Notes under the pieces: model-generated
Seen by the model: only the letters and a program-made list of their open reading frames with translations
Told to the model about the DNA's origin: nothing
Databases searched by the model: none
Program-made: the position numbers and the translations under genes
Part shown: positions 9,922-21,647 of the stretch, in pieces
Numbering within the stretch: the stretch's first letter is position 1
Layout: each line of letters begins with the position of its first letter
From: Nemertoderma westbladi
Taxonomy: Eukaryota; Xenacoelomorpha; Nemertodermatida; Nemertodermatidae
NCBI GenBank assembly: GCA_032718475.1
Contig: JAUCBJ010000395.1
Span: 1-38,434 of the forward strand
Direction of reading: 5' to 3'
DNA: 38,434 nt

Positions 9922-10150
9922 CTAACAAAAGGAAGAAACAAGTTGAATTATTAGATATTAATGAGTGATATTGAATCATGCGGCGTGTCACAAGGTAATC
10001 TACAGTTTAAATTTGCACAATAGGCCTACACATGAAGGTCTATAAACAAACCGTGGCTAAGCACGATGAACTGTAGCTCTGACAATTCGCCCCCAGGGGC
10101 AGATAGAGGAACTGTAAAAGTCTGTCTGTGTGTATAATTTCTAAACTTTT
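9922..10150. other. Gap between the unnamed gene and the 5' LTR
   Basis: AT-rich 229 bp. A minus-strand open frame runs through it into the LTR but has no recognisable product. No promoter element can be named with confidence. Confidence 0.4.
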
Positions 10151-11345
10151 TGTAAAAGCTTTTGCGGATATAATCAGTCCCCTTGCCCGCAAAGTACCGT
10201 GTGGGTGTTTTAACGGACATAAAAGTTGTTCTTCTATATGTGTGCTTTGGAGGACATGGCAAGACACAAAACCCGCAATGCGTCAAATCCTCTAGCACAG
10301 TGTAGCCTTGATGATTCAGATTACGACATCTAACAGCTGGTTGCTGGCATGGAAACGGCCGTTGGACACATGGTTCTTTGTTCAGCTTAACAGCCAATCA
10401 GAGCGATTTTTACTTTAGACGTGGAGATATTCTACAGATCGTACTAGGCGTGTTCAGTCTTACAGTGTTAGAGTTTTGTTGTTTCTATCTAGGCCAAGAA
10501 CACCGGCTCTGGAGTCAATTTGTTTCAGACTTTAGAAGAAACATTAGTAGGCTTAGATTATAGAACGTATAACTGTTACTCAACCCAATCAGTTCAGTCT
10601 TACATTATCGGTTCAGTGCACGGTGCAAGTCACTGCAACATACATTATTATACTGCTATTTACTGTTGTCATTATTTGTATCAGTTGGTTGAATATTATT
10701 ACTTGGAGAACATCGATAAATAACCCAAATTTCCCAATTTTCTTGATACACTACAGGTTAGAGAGACAGGTTACATATAGCGATTGCGACTTATATTATC
10801 GTGGTTTGTAGTGAATTTAATGCTATTTGATAGGCACTACATGAGTCAATTGCTGTTCTCTTTATGTATGATAAAATTCATTGACGGTCGGCAGATTAGT
10901 GTGCAGTATTGTGCGGTACCGGTAGTGTGCATGATTGTGGCTGATAACTAAGCATTTCCTAAAGAATGCGCCTCATACGTGAATCATAAGCCTTACCTTC
11001 TTACCGTTGTGTTTAGTATAAGTCATATCTCTGTTTACCTAGATAGAGCGCCACGTCCTAAAGGAACTGTTAATATTTCCCGAAAGTGAATAATATTCGT
11101 CAGAAATTATTTATTAACGATCAATCGAATAATACAGTAAGCTTACACTGCAATAAAATCTAAGCCCTCCGAATCCAGTCTCCCGGGTATATCCAGCGGG
11201 TGAATGGACGCGCACTAGGCTGGCTTCGGCTAATGTTGTGTTTATTGGTATTAAATACTTGTCATATGTTAAAGTCTATTTATAAACCAAAAGACATATA
11301 AATTTTGGCAGGTTAAACTGCTAAAGGTCTTCAAAAGCGCGTACA
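10151..11345 (+). repeat. 5' LTR (1195 bp)
   Basis: Starts TGTAAAAG and ends CGTACA, so it has TGTA...TACA termini. It differs from the 3' LTR by four substitutions and three single-base indels. An AATAAA occurs near 11152. Short open frames inside it are not genes. Confidence 0.93.
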
Positions 11346-11410
11346 ATAACAGTTATCTTCTTTATTGCAGTAAGCAATAAAGTTGAAAGTACCGGTCGAC
11401 CGGTAAACCT

Positions 11411-11562
11411 GAACCGGTACTGCTGTAGGTCCGTAGGCCCAACTGCTTGAACCGGTACTGCTGTAGGTCCGTAGGCCCAACTGCCTGAACCGGTACTGCT
11501 GTAGGTCCGTAGGCCCAACTGCCTGAACCGGTACTGCTGTAGGTCTGTAGGCCCAACTGTCC
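11411..11562. repeat. Minisatellite, 38-bp unit, four copies
   Basis: Units begin GAACCGGTACTGCTGTAGG at 11411, 11449, 11487 and 11525; the last is slightly diverged. Minus-strand open frames over it (11321-11589) reflect the repeat only. Confidence 0.9.
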
Positions 11563-11758
11563 TAACCGGTACTTCCAGTATAAGTACATTAGTATTATTC
11601 GATTTTGATTATTGTATATCGGTAGGTCTTAGTACTTAATCAGGGAACGGCCGCCCTGGTTTTTTATTGAGATTTTACTTATTTCTGTCGGTTTTATTTA
11701 CATGTAAGTTAATATTGAGCAGAAGACGTGTAAGTCTGCGCAGATTGTTCAGATAATT

Positions 11759-12334
11759 GTAGGCTGGACTGTTGTCGGACTGTTGTTGGGTCTGGAGAGA
11801 TTGCGGCGTGTGTAGAGTCTGTCCGATAAAGTGCCAGTTAGTAAGTTGGGGCATCTTGAGTTGTAAGGTCAACCCCCTCCTAAAGAATAAGTCGTACTAC
11901 CGTGTTAGAACGCATACTAACTAACCATTTTGGAATCTGCATATACTGTAGTTTATTTAGGCTTGATAGTAGTCTACCAGCGTTTTAGCCTGTGTTTGTT
12001 TGTGTGGTCTGTTCAGGTACCGTAATAGTTATTACTCAGATATTTTGTAGGCTGGATTGTTGTCTGGCTGTTGTTGGGTCTGGAGAGATTGCGGCGTGTG
12101 TAGAGTCTGTCCGATAAAGTGCCAGTTAGTAAGTTGGGGCATCTTGAGTTGTAAGGTCAACCCCCTCCTAAAGAATAAGTCGTACTACCGTGTTAGAACG
12201 CATACTAACTAACCATTTTGGAATCTGCACATACTGTAGTTTATTTAGGCTTGATGGTAGTCTGCCAGCGTTTGGTTTGTATTTTGTTTGAGTATTCTGT
12301 ACGGGTAGCGTAATATTTATTATTCAGAGTTTAT
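11759..12334. repeat. Tandem duplication, 288-bp unit, two copies
   Basis: Copy 1 is 11759-12046 and copy 2 is 12047-12334. The first 225 bp or so of each are nearly identical; the remaining part is more diverged. Confidence 0.85.
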
Positions 12335-13276
12335 GCGATTATTCGCAACATTCATGTCCCCAAGTTTATTCCTACAGTAATTGTGCTTGTTACACATACC
12401 GTTATAGTTAAATTAACCCCGGTACTACACGGGCTGCTTGGCGTAGGTAAAGACTGGTGACTTTGTGCTCCGGTCACTCCAGCAGATGCCGTGGTTCTTT
12501 TAACTGTTCAAGTATATTTAACTGCTAGTTATCTGTTTTTAATAAGTACTTGTACCTAATTTAGGGTTTGGTGTACAGTGCTTTCCGAAAGTAATTAGTG
12601 TGTAGGCAGTGTATTGTGTTGTAAAGTGGTTAATAGGCACGTTGGATCTGGTAGTCCGCGGTAATTAACTTCCAGGTAGGAACACTCCGTGATACATAAC
12701 GTAGTACCTATAGCGATACGGCTATAGGTCGTCAGACGGTGGTATTTTTCCTATCTGGACAGCGCAACATATTTACTACTACTTATTATTTTCAAATACC
12801 GTAGTACCCTGTCCGTTGTAATAACCAGAATTCTAACCCTTTGTTAGGCTGGTTTGTAGACTTCCTGTAAAATTACCCTAAAATTTCGTACGTAATATTT
12901 TTGTTGTGTTTAGTTAGAGAATTAATCTCACCAGTATCGTAAGTAATTCGTAGATAAGTAACTTAGGAAGTAGAATTATCTGTTTTAGTGTCCAATAAGT
13001 AGCACTTCACTGAGAGCGCACAGCTTCTGTGTAGTGATTATTTCCCAGAAATAGTAACATCTATTTCAATATTGTAACAAAACCCCTCATACGGGTATAT
13101 ACATATATATATATCTATTATAAATCAACTCAAAGGTTTATAAGCGAGTAGGCCTGTCATACAACAACTAGGTCTCAATATCAGTTGGACTACTGCTTAA
13201 ATAACGGTAATAAAGTAAGTTAAAGTAACCAAGTAACCCTAAAATTTCAGAAATTCAATTATTCTAAAATAATTGA

Positions 13277-13520
13277 CATACCGGTATTTACCATAGGCTT
13301 ATTATATTTATTTCTATAAATTTGGGCTGAAATCATACCGGTATTCTGTAATTAATTCTAGTTCATAATTATACTTATATATACTATAAGTGTAAGCTGC
13401 ATACCGGTATTCACGATAGGCCTATTATATATTTATATATATTTGTGCTAAAATTATATACCGGTATTCTGCGACAAACCTAGTCTACAATACTTATATA
13501 TACTATAAGTGTATACCGGT
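13277..13520. repeat. Repeat with period about 123 bp just before pol
   Basis: Blocks starting CATACCGGTATT at 13277 and at 13400 share the same order of words (ATAGGC, TATATTTAT, ATACCGGTATTCTG, ACTTATATATACTATAAGTG). A partial third start lies near 13511. Confidence 0.7.
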
Positions 13521-13630
13521 ATTCTAATATACTGTAATAAATTACCGGTACTAGGCCAACGGTCATACTGAATTACTAGACTTGCTTTAACTGTAACTAT
13601 AGCAGTAAGCATTCAACTGTATAGCTAAGC

Positions 13631-16600
13631 ATGTCTGACACTAAGCAAAACCTGTCAGACAGTCTAATCGATACAACCATCTGTGACACAGATAGGAGTG
13701 TGGAGCGATTAAGAAAAGGGTTCAGCTCACCTCCTACTGAAAGAAAGGTCATCCCTCCAGTAGTAGTATCAGACCCTAGGCTAATCCAACACCGTAGGTC
13801 TATCATCGGCACTCGGGCCCAGGTCAAACGGAACCAAGAAGCAGCTGTCCAACAGCAGCAACATCCTAGTCAAGAAACTCGTTCCCAGCGACCCGATAGC
13901 TCCAGTAGTTCGGATACTGTAGAGCTGACCCCCGAACGCGGAGTGAAGATGGCGGATACAGCCTATTCGGATCCCCTTCTCACTCTTCCTGCCGCAGTAC
14001 TAACAACGATATTGATTGCGGTGGAGGAACACCAAGTCGATTGGGCGAGAAGTAAGCGAGCGACCCAAGATAGTTATGCGGGATACGCGGAGCGAGTACC
14101 GGAAGGAACACCAGTAACTGAGAGAACGTATTACTTAACACATCATTATGTTCCCAAACCCGGTAAACCCCATGAAGTACGAGTCGTATTCGATGGCTCC
14201 GCTCTATATATGGGCCAATCCCTCAATTCCGAGTTGTTACCAGGACCCAACTTACTCCAATCTTTGTTGGGAATACTTTTAAGATTAAGACAATATTCCA
14301 TCGCGTTCGCCTCCGATATAGAAGGAATGTTCTTACAAGTCAAGGCGCTGGATAGAGATAGAGACAGCCTAAGATTTCTGTGGTGGCCTGAAGGAGATCT
14401 CAACCAGAAACCGGTAGAGTATTGGATGACCATCCAGGCTTTTGGGATCATATCAAGCCCTTCCAATGCCTGCTCCGTGGTGCGGACCACTGCGAATGAC
14501 AACCGAGACGCCTTCTCCAAAGAGGTGATAGACAACATCAAGCGCGATATATACATGGACGACAATTTAAAGTCCCTTCCATCAGTAGAAGAAGCCATTG
14601 ATGTCGCAAAAGGAATGGTAGAGTGTTTGAAAAGAGGTGGATTTCGACTGACGAAATTCACCAGCAACTCCCGTGAGTTTCTGGAAGCGATACCGGTAGA
14701 AGACCGAGGAACGAAAGACCTAGACTTAATAAAGGACGATCTTCCAGAAACCAAGACGCTTGGCTTGAAGTGGGACACAGAAAGAGATATCCTGTTTTTT
14801 CAGCTAAAACAGCGAGATAATCCAGTTCGGACCAAACGGATTTGTTTAAGTATCCTGAGCACTTATTTCGACCCATTGGGATTTATTAGCCCAGTTATAT
14901 TGATTGCTCGGAGTTTAGTACAACAAATGTGGCTTGAAAACCACTCATGGGACGATCCACTTAAGGGAGAACTGTTAAAGAGGTGGATGAAATGGGAAGA
15001 TTCTCTACCTGCCATCGAGAGCTTTGTAATTTCCCGTGCATATTTTGGTCATGTTCTCCCTACGTATTCCTATCAACTCCATGTGTTTGGAGACGCCAGC
15101 GACATGGGAATAGGTATAGTAGCATATCTGCGAGTCGAAACTCCGGATGGAATCAAAGTCGCCTTGGTTACCTCTAAGGCATTGATTAACAACAAGTTAA
15201 AGGTTCCTCGAGCGGAGTTAAAAGCGGCTTTATACGCTACAGCCATCGGCCGGAACGTAACAGAACAAATCGACTATCCACTGGAGAAAACTGTTTATTG
15301 GACCGACGCTTTACTCGTGTTGGAGTATATAACCAATGAAGTCTGTCAGTTCAGCGTTTTTGTTACTAACAGGGTAGCTATTATTCTTAGTCGCACAAAG
15401 ATAGATCAATGGAGACATTGCCCTGGTACGATTAATCCAGCCGATATCGCCTCCAGGGGAGCGACTCCACAGGAACTGATAGATACTCCAGACTGGTTGG
15501 GTGGACCCGACTTCCTGAGTAAGGAAGAGGATGAATGGCCTCCTCACCTTACTACGGCGGAGATTAGACAAGCCAAGGGAGCGGAGAAAGTCAAACCTAA
15601 AACCTGGGCGAGTAAATCGAAGTTATTTAAACCGACGATCGATCTATCTGTATTACATACTTCCGGAAACGATGCTTCGGATCCACAATCCCTCGCCACA
15701 AATAAGTCTGTTGTGGAAATTAGAGATAGAGATTGGAAATCTGGAATACCAGACGTCTCGCAAGGAATCTCACCCCTGCTGCAGAGAGCAATGCATCACT
15801 ACAGTTCCTGGAATCGGCTCTGTAAAGCCGTCACATATTTAAGGAGATGTTTTCATCATCACTACTCCAGGACGAAGACCATTAGTGATACCGCTCCATT
15901 GACATCTGCGCAAGTTCATGTTATTAAAAATTTACCCAAATATAAGACATCCGACCGGTTCCTAAAGGAGAAAATCAGTTACCAGGAGCATGAAGAAACC
16001 AATAAGCAGATACTGAGACTCCTGCAATGCTATGAGGATTCCAATAAGTATTTCCTGTTGTTGAGAAATCCGCAGATGCGCTTAAGGGATCGCTTCTCTA
16101 GCACAATGATAGATGGGTTAATACGTGTTGGAGGAAGACTCACCAATGCGCCATTATCCTTTGACACTAAATTCCCCATACTCATTAGAAATCTTGAAGT
16201 ACAAATCAAGATGATTGTAGATGTTCACAGTAAACTTTATCATGCTGGTAGAGAACGAGTTCTTAGCGAAATCCGAACTCGCTATTATTTTTATAAACCC
16301 CGTAGAGCTCTGAACCAAGTTCTTAGGAACTGCATACCCTGTAGGAAAGCATTCAGTAGGCCTTTAACACAGTGAGAGGCAGAATTACCTAGGGAACGAG
16401 TAAGCTTCTATGAACCACCTTTTACTAATACTGGTGTAGATTTATTTGGCCCTATTGAAGTATATCGTGCTAGGACTATAGTCAAGAGATGGTGTGTCAT
16501 CTTCGTATGCATGACTTGTAGAGCCATCCATCTCGATATGGTGAACGATCTGTCTACCAACAGCTTCGTCTTAAGTTTACGCCGACAGATCGCTCGCTTC

Positions 16601-17437
16601 GGGACTAGTAATACCATGAGATCGGATAAGGGAATGAACTTCATTGGTGCCAACAACGAAATCCAGGCTTACGTGAAGGACTGGAACCAAAGACAGGTGG
16701 ACGATCAGCTAAGGATAACAGCATCTAGCTGGACCTTCAACGCCGCCGACGCCCCTTGGTGGGGAGGAAGTTGGGAGAGATTAATTAGAAGTGTCAAGAC
16801 CGCATTTCACTTTATAGTGCCATGCCGCGCGTATCTCACCGACGAACTTTTGCAGACGTTAATGGAGGAAATAGCTGCCTATCTCAACGAGAGACCGCTT
16901 ATGCCAGTCTCATCGAGTCCCGATTCCCTGGAAGCGCTAACACCCGCGCACTTTCTACTGAAGAAACCTGTAGCCATGCTCCCACGATCGGAGATTGCCG
17001 ACGGAGACGAATACTGCCGTCGAACTTGGCAACTTATGCAGTTGCTATCCCGTCGTTTCGCTGACCATTTCGAGAAACATTATCTGCCCACGCTACAACT
17101 TCGAACTAAGTGGTTTGCGCAGCAAGAAAACGTCAGCGCCGGAGATATGGTGCTTATTGTAGATTCAGACCTTCCACGTAAACGGTGGCAGACAGGTCGT
17201 ATCATCGAGACTCACATCTCGGATGATGGTTTAGTGCGCTCGGTAGAACTCGTCGTCATGCGGCGTAACTTCAAGAAGCCAGGCATAATCTTTGAGACGC
17301 AACAGCTCAACCGCCCAGTTGGTCGTTTATGTTTACTGGAAAGAGACCGAGAACTCTCCGGAAACTATGGAAGGCAAGACACTCTTCCCACGACCACCTC
17401 CCTAATTCCTCAAACATCTAGGGACTCCCCAACGTGA
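13631..17437 (+). CDS. BEL/Pao-type pol: reverse transcriptase, RNase H, integrase, with one in-frame TGA
   Basis: Copies element RNA into DNA and inserts it. From ATG 13631 one frame is open to TGA 16373-16375 (914 codons) and then stays open in the same frame to TGA 17435. About the first 140 residues are Ser/Gln-rich and match nothing I know. RT follows: VRVVFDGSA at about residue 183, SDIEGMFLQV, and the catalytic YMDD at about 307. RNase H starts at about 483 (HVFGDASDMGIG). The integrase H-H-C-C region lies at about 865-905, just before the TGA. After the TGA come the integrase core (GVDLFGP, MRSDKGMNF) and PWWGGSWERLIRSVK, then a basic C-terminal domain. No gag and no protease D-S/T-G motif precede RT. 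The TGA replaces one residue in an unbroken integrase, so it is a nonsense mutation or a read-through site. Confidence 0.9.
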
Positions 17438-19056
17438 TACGTCTGGAGTGGGTGCATGACTATATTATTCTATCTATTTTTATTATTTTTATATGCGAAC
17501 GTTATTATGTATTTTATTATAATCGTTTTATTTAATTTTATTTAGTAGAATGTTATTTTAGATTATTTAGTAGGTTAGTGCAATATATTAGTGTTTATTA
17601 CGTAATTACACATAATATATATTTAATATGATGGCGAGAAATAATTCTTTCTTTTTCCTTACTGTCCGTATTATATTATAAATACGAGACTACATGTAAG
17701 ATGACATGTCAATACTTATTAAAGTACAATAAAGCTCCTACTATATTTAAGTATTATTGGTAGGCAGAGTATTAGGAATGCAAAGTTCAGATCCTCGTGT
17801 CTCGGCTAAACCAAGCTCTGGGTAGACCTTGGAAACGACTTGCCTCTTCACACTGACATTGCTTCGTGCGATATTGCTCTTCTACTTTATATTAAATAAT
17901 ACATATAGTAGCGTGATGTCCCTATAACAGTAGCGTAAAACGCAAATAAATCTGTTAAACCTTTTGACCATCTGTAATTTTAGTCGATTAAGATATCGCG
18001 GCACCCACCGATATACTTGAAAGACAAATTCTAGAATCAGTGGTTAACGTCCCCAGACAAGTTCTGGAATAAATCGGTGCCTATCTTAAATATTAATGTA
18101 ATATTTATTAAAATCTGTAAAATACAGATCCTTTAAAATTTCTAATCAATTAAGATATCGCAGCACTTACCGATATTCTTAAAAGACAATTTTATAGAAT
18201 TAAGGATCCTAGGTCCCCAGACATGCTCTGGAATAAAATTGTGTCAATTTTACCATCAAATAATAAAATTCACGGGAATAAATTTAAATTCATATCTTAA
18301 ATGAATTTCATAAATTGTCATTTTGTGCAATTTATAACATTCCCAAAATTCCATTAATTAATAGATCATGGGAGCGGAGATTCATCCTATTGAGCGTATT
18401 AGAGTACGAGAATCTCCAACATATAGTCAATAGCCGATAAAATTAATAAAATCATGCATAAAGAGGATATTGACAATTAAAGAATTACTATTAAATAGCA
18501 TTCCAGATCTGTATGCATGAGAATTACCCTAATTCTACCGCTAGCTTTCCATAATGTCACCATAGCAACACCCACGCTAGAATTAGAAGCAAGTTAAAAG
18601 AACAATAGAAAGCTTGTCCCATTGCATAGCATAGAGAATACATAGCACACGGTTAGTATCCAAGGATACACAGTAATAACGTGACATTCTGGAAGGCACT
18701 GACTAACGGACAAATGGCCTGTATGTGTACAATTGGAGACAGTTGTGTGGAATTTGTGCGTTTATAGGTGAATGTTACTGCTAAAGTGTGTTTACAGTAG
18801 CTAGTCGCAATTGTGAAAGTAACCCTAACTCTACTATAGAAAGAACCTAAAGTGGATTCAAGCCTTTGGGACGGACAGTGGAGTGACTTGTGCCGGTTAT
18901 CGTTGTCGTGCTGTTGCTACATGTTGGCGTAAACACCGCGACAATGGTACATCGGCGCTGAGAATCCCACTGTCCGGGGGCAAAGAAAGGTAGGCAGCAA
19001 CGCCCGCTCGCCTAAACATAAACTCATTATAATATTAATAAACCCAAATAGCAGAT
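17438..19056 (+). other. Non-coding spacer between pol and the gag-like block
   Basis: 1.6 kb, AT-rich, with no long frame and no match to the LTR. It contains a pair of repeats (about 17984-18085 and 18146-18250), each carrying a small hairpin. Upstream of the next ATG are G-rich words and AAAGAAAG|GTAGGC near 18990, which could serve as a splice donor, but nothing confirms this. Confidence 0.6.
17984..18250. repeat. Repeat pair (period 162 bp) with a conserved hairpin
   Basis: Both copies start with a TCRATTAAGATATCGC block and later contain GTCCCCAGAC....TCTGGAATAAA. In each, CCAGA pairs with TCTGG. The loops differ (CAAGT and CATGC), while the stem and flanks are kept. Confidence 0.7.
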
Positions 19057-19872
19057 ATGACGGAGTTGATAGAAGATGATCTTGGTATCAGGGAGCGATA
19101 TACTCTACCTTTACAAGCATTTGTGGATAGCTTGATACGCGGTGAAGCCGATCCAACCATTACGGAGGACGATGGTCGTTATATCGAACCGCCGATGTCC
19201 CAAGAGCAACTTACGCGTGAATTGGACTATCGAAAATTCACCGCTCGCTATACGCATCGTAATGGTACGTATATGGACTTCTTAACTACCGGCCATCCTA
19301 TCGATTTACATGATACGGACGATGTAGACACCGAAAGGGAAATGGTTCTATTTAAATATCATACCCAGTGGAGTCGTAACGATAAACCGAGAATAGAACA
19401 CGAAAATTCTATTCGCAACAGACTGGAAAGAGAAAACGTTGAAGAACCGGATAAACGCATCGACTTCAACGACTACCTGGAATTTTTGAGAGAAACCTAT
19501 CTCAACATCGCCAGTCAGCAGAACCTAGAGACTAGCTATCCTCAAGGTATACATCATGACCCTATGGTAGAACTCAAACGGCTCTATTTCACTATGATGT
19601 ATCTTACCGCCGATCGTCCACTACCTGTTATCCCGGATAGTTTTGAACAAATGGAAGAATATTGCAAAACTGGAGAACGATCACCCGCGTTTCCTCTACA
19701 GGACGTACTTATTATTGTGACGAATGCCCTAGACCCAACCAACAAACTGAAAGACATAAACATCCGCGGAGACGTTGCGCTAAACACAGCTTTACGCGTT
19801 ATACTTACGGGAGTTTCGAGCGAAACCTGTTCGATGTATCACCTACGATCGCTCGTCTTAAACGATCACTAA
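19057..19872 (+). CDS. Gag-like block, first frame (unrecognised, 271 aa)
   Basis: Opens at ATG 19057 (MTELIEDDLGIRERY). Acidic and Arg/Tyr-rich, no membrane segment, no motif recognised. It ends at TAA 19870. A second open frame (-1) overlaps its last 220 bp and carries the coding character onward. Four codons before the stop lies C_TTA_AAC (19857-19863, in this frame), a near match to -1 frameshift heptamers. The two frames may therefore form one product. Confidence 0.6.
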   Translation: MTELIEDDLGIRERYTLPLQAFVDSLIRGEADPTITEDDGRYIEPPMSQEQLTRELDYRKFTARYTHRNGTYMDFLTTGHPIDLHDTDDVDTEREMVLFKYHTQWSRNDKPRIEHENSIRNRLERENVEEPDKRIDFNDYLEFLRETYLNIASQQNLETSYPQGIHHDPMVELKRLYFTMMYLTADRPLPVIPDSFEQMEEYCKTGERSPAFPLQDVLIIVTNALDPTNKLKDINIRGDVALNTALRVILTGVSSETCSMYHLRSLVLNDH

Positions 19873-21647
19873 ATAAACCTATGATCAGAGTTCCGGAATA
19901 CTCGGTCAGGCCTCCTCATTCCCTAGTGAGACCTCAAACTCTTGATCCTAACAGTATCACTGATCCTCCCGAACTATATTCCCTGTTCAAAGATTTAGTG
20001 TTACCCGAACGATTAATCGGTGGTGCTCCGGTAGTGGGTTCGTTAGACATTCGCCCATCCTACTTAGCCGGATTGGGACGCGGGCATCTAATATCACCAT
20101 TTGATCCTTACAATCGTCCAGGATTAAACCCAATGCAACCCGCCACGGAAGTCGAGGAGAGCGTTATAAGAAACGCTTTAGACGCTATTCGACAGAAGAT
20201 CGGAAAGGGAACACAAGATTGTTTAGAGAAACGTAAATTACAACAACAAGTCCAATCGGTGAAGGAGTTAGCCTTGCCACAGTTCGATAGAGAAATCCAA
20301 AACCTCGAGGAGGACATCGAGCTTGGACGCACGTATTCTCTACAAGAGTTTCTAGATGAATGCTTACAGAGACAAGCGGAGGAAAATCTACTCGAGGAGA
20401 AACACACTAAATTGGACGAGAGAGAAGAAGCCGCTTTAGCCCAACCCGAAGCTCAAATCCTTATGACAGATCTCTACTCTAAAACCATCCGTCATCCCTC
20501 GATGGTTCCACATTTCGGAGACAAACTCTTCGCGACGATACAACCCCAACCGGTTGATATCAGTACAGGATCGCAAAATCTTATCGCTGACACCCCTATG
20601 TTACAGCGTCCGCCAATCGAGGCTGCTCGTGTTGACGGTATACTCGTTGAACCTCCGGACAATCGAGCGGATCTTGTCCGTCGTATGGTACACGATGTCA
20701 ACATACGCGCTAGACCTTTACAGAACTCGTTTTATGGGATCAAAGACCACCCTTATTACGTTAATCTGACTCAATATTATATGGTAAAACCAGAAGACCC
20801 GACGCATAATTTAAAGTTTCTACCACTAATAAATCCTCTAGACGTTGTCGAACTCGAACAATTGCAGAAACATCTGGATCAGTTAGTAAAGGTAAACTCA
20901 TTCAGAAAACCATATAACATTTCTCGAATCGAGAAGGATATAGAACCTCCTTATAATCTCGATGGATTTATTAAAACTCGATTAGTCCATTGGAATCTAG
21001 ATGTATTATTTGAAGAAGAGAAAATACAAAGATATGGAAATGTGGAGACGTATACCACTCGGTACATGAAGTATAGTGATCTCCCTGACGCCAACCAATG
21101 CGCCACCTTGTGGCATCCAGTAGGGATGACCCTAGAGAACGCCACCAAAGAGTGGAATGAAACTCTTAATGTCATTGAGATGTATGGAGTTGTCACCTAC
21201 GATAATGAAGGTAGCGTTCCGGTCGGAGAACTAGGAACTACGCGCATGATCCACATACGCGGATTAGCTGGTTCTACCCACGTGTTTACTCGAGCGTGTT
21301 CCGACGTGATTGATTATTCCTTTGAAACTCTCACCGAAACGCAAAAGAATCTCCGACATGGACAATTCGAACTCGCGCAGCGTTACGTCATTGACACCGA
21401 ACGCAAACCGGCCATGGGTATCGATGGATCGATGTTACCCCAGCCCGTACTCGAGATGTTGTTCAACGAAAGAATCCTTAAAATCGGCTCAGCTGTTTAT
21501 GGAGATCTCCAAAACGACTTTCGGAATATGGAAAATATCCCATATCCTTTCGTGGATACGCAGCTGATTGCTCCCTGGGCAGAAGGTCGAGGTTTCTTTC
21601 GCACCATGTATGCTAATACGTCCAGCAACATTACAAAGGTGCAATGA
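19864..21647 (+). CDS. Gag-like block, second frame (unrecognised)
   Basis: The frame is open from about 19650, but convincing coding begins around 19860 (RSLNKPMIRVPEYSV). It continues for some 590 codons to TGA 21645-21647. There is a Glu/Gln/Leu-rich, probably coiled-coil part around 20200-20430, and it is otherwise globular-looking. No protease, envelope or membrane features were seen. The frame continues after the TGA without a shift, so this and the next entry are one unit interrupted by one stop codon. Confidence 0.6.

Larger units (their letters stand above)
11346..13630 (+). other. Long non-coding leader of the BEL-type element
   Basis: 2.3 kb between the 5' LTR and pol, where gag would normally lie. 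No long plus-strand frame exists. It holds a 38-bp minisatellite (11411-11562), a 288-bp tandem duplication (11759-12334) and a repeat of about 123 bp rich in ATACCGGTATT (13277-13520). Confidence 0.75.

Noticed and set aside
10026-10397. Minus-strand 123-residue frame crossing the LTR edge
   Set aside because: It joins flank and LTR sequence, and the same LTR stretch recurs at 23349-23627 with a different end. No coding character.
11321-11589. Minus-strand frames with repeated SSTGSG
   Set aside because: They only reflect the 38-bp minisatellite; the unit length is not a multiple of three, so frames rotate.
18905-18960. TGGCGT... and TGGTAC... words as possible tRNA primer sites
   Set aside because: They are far from the LTR, and neither matches a tRNA 3' end that I can name.
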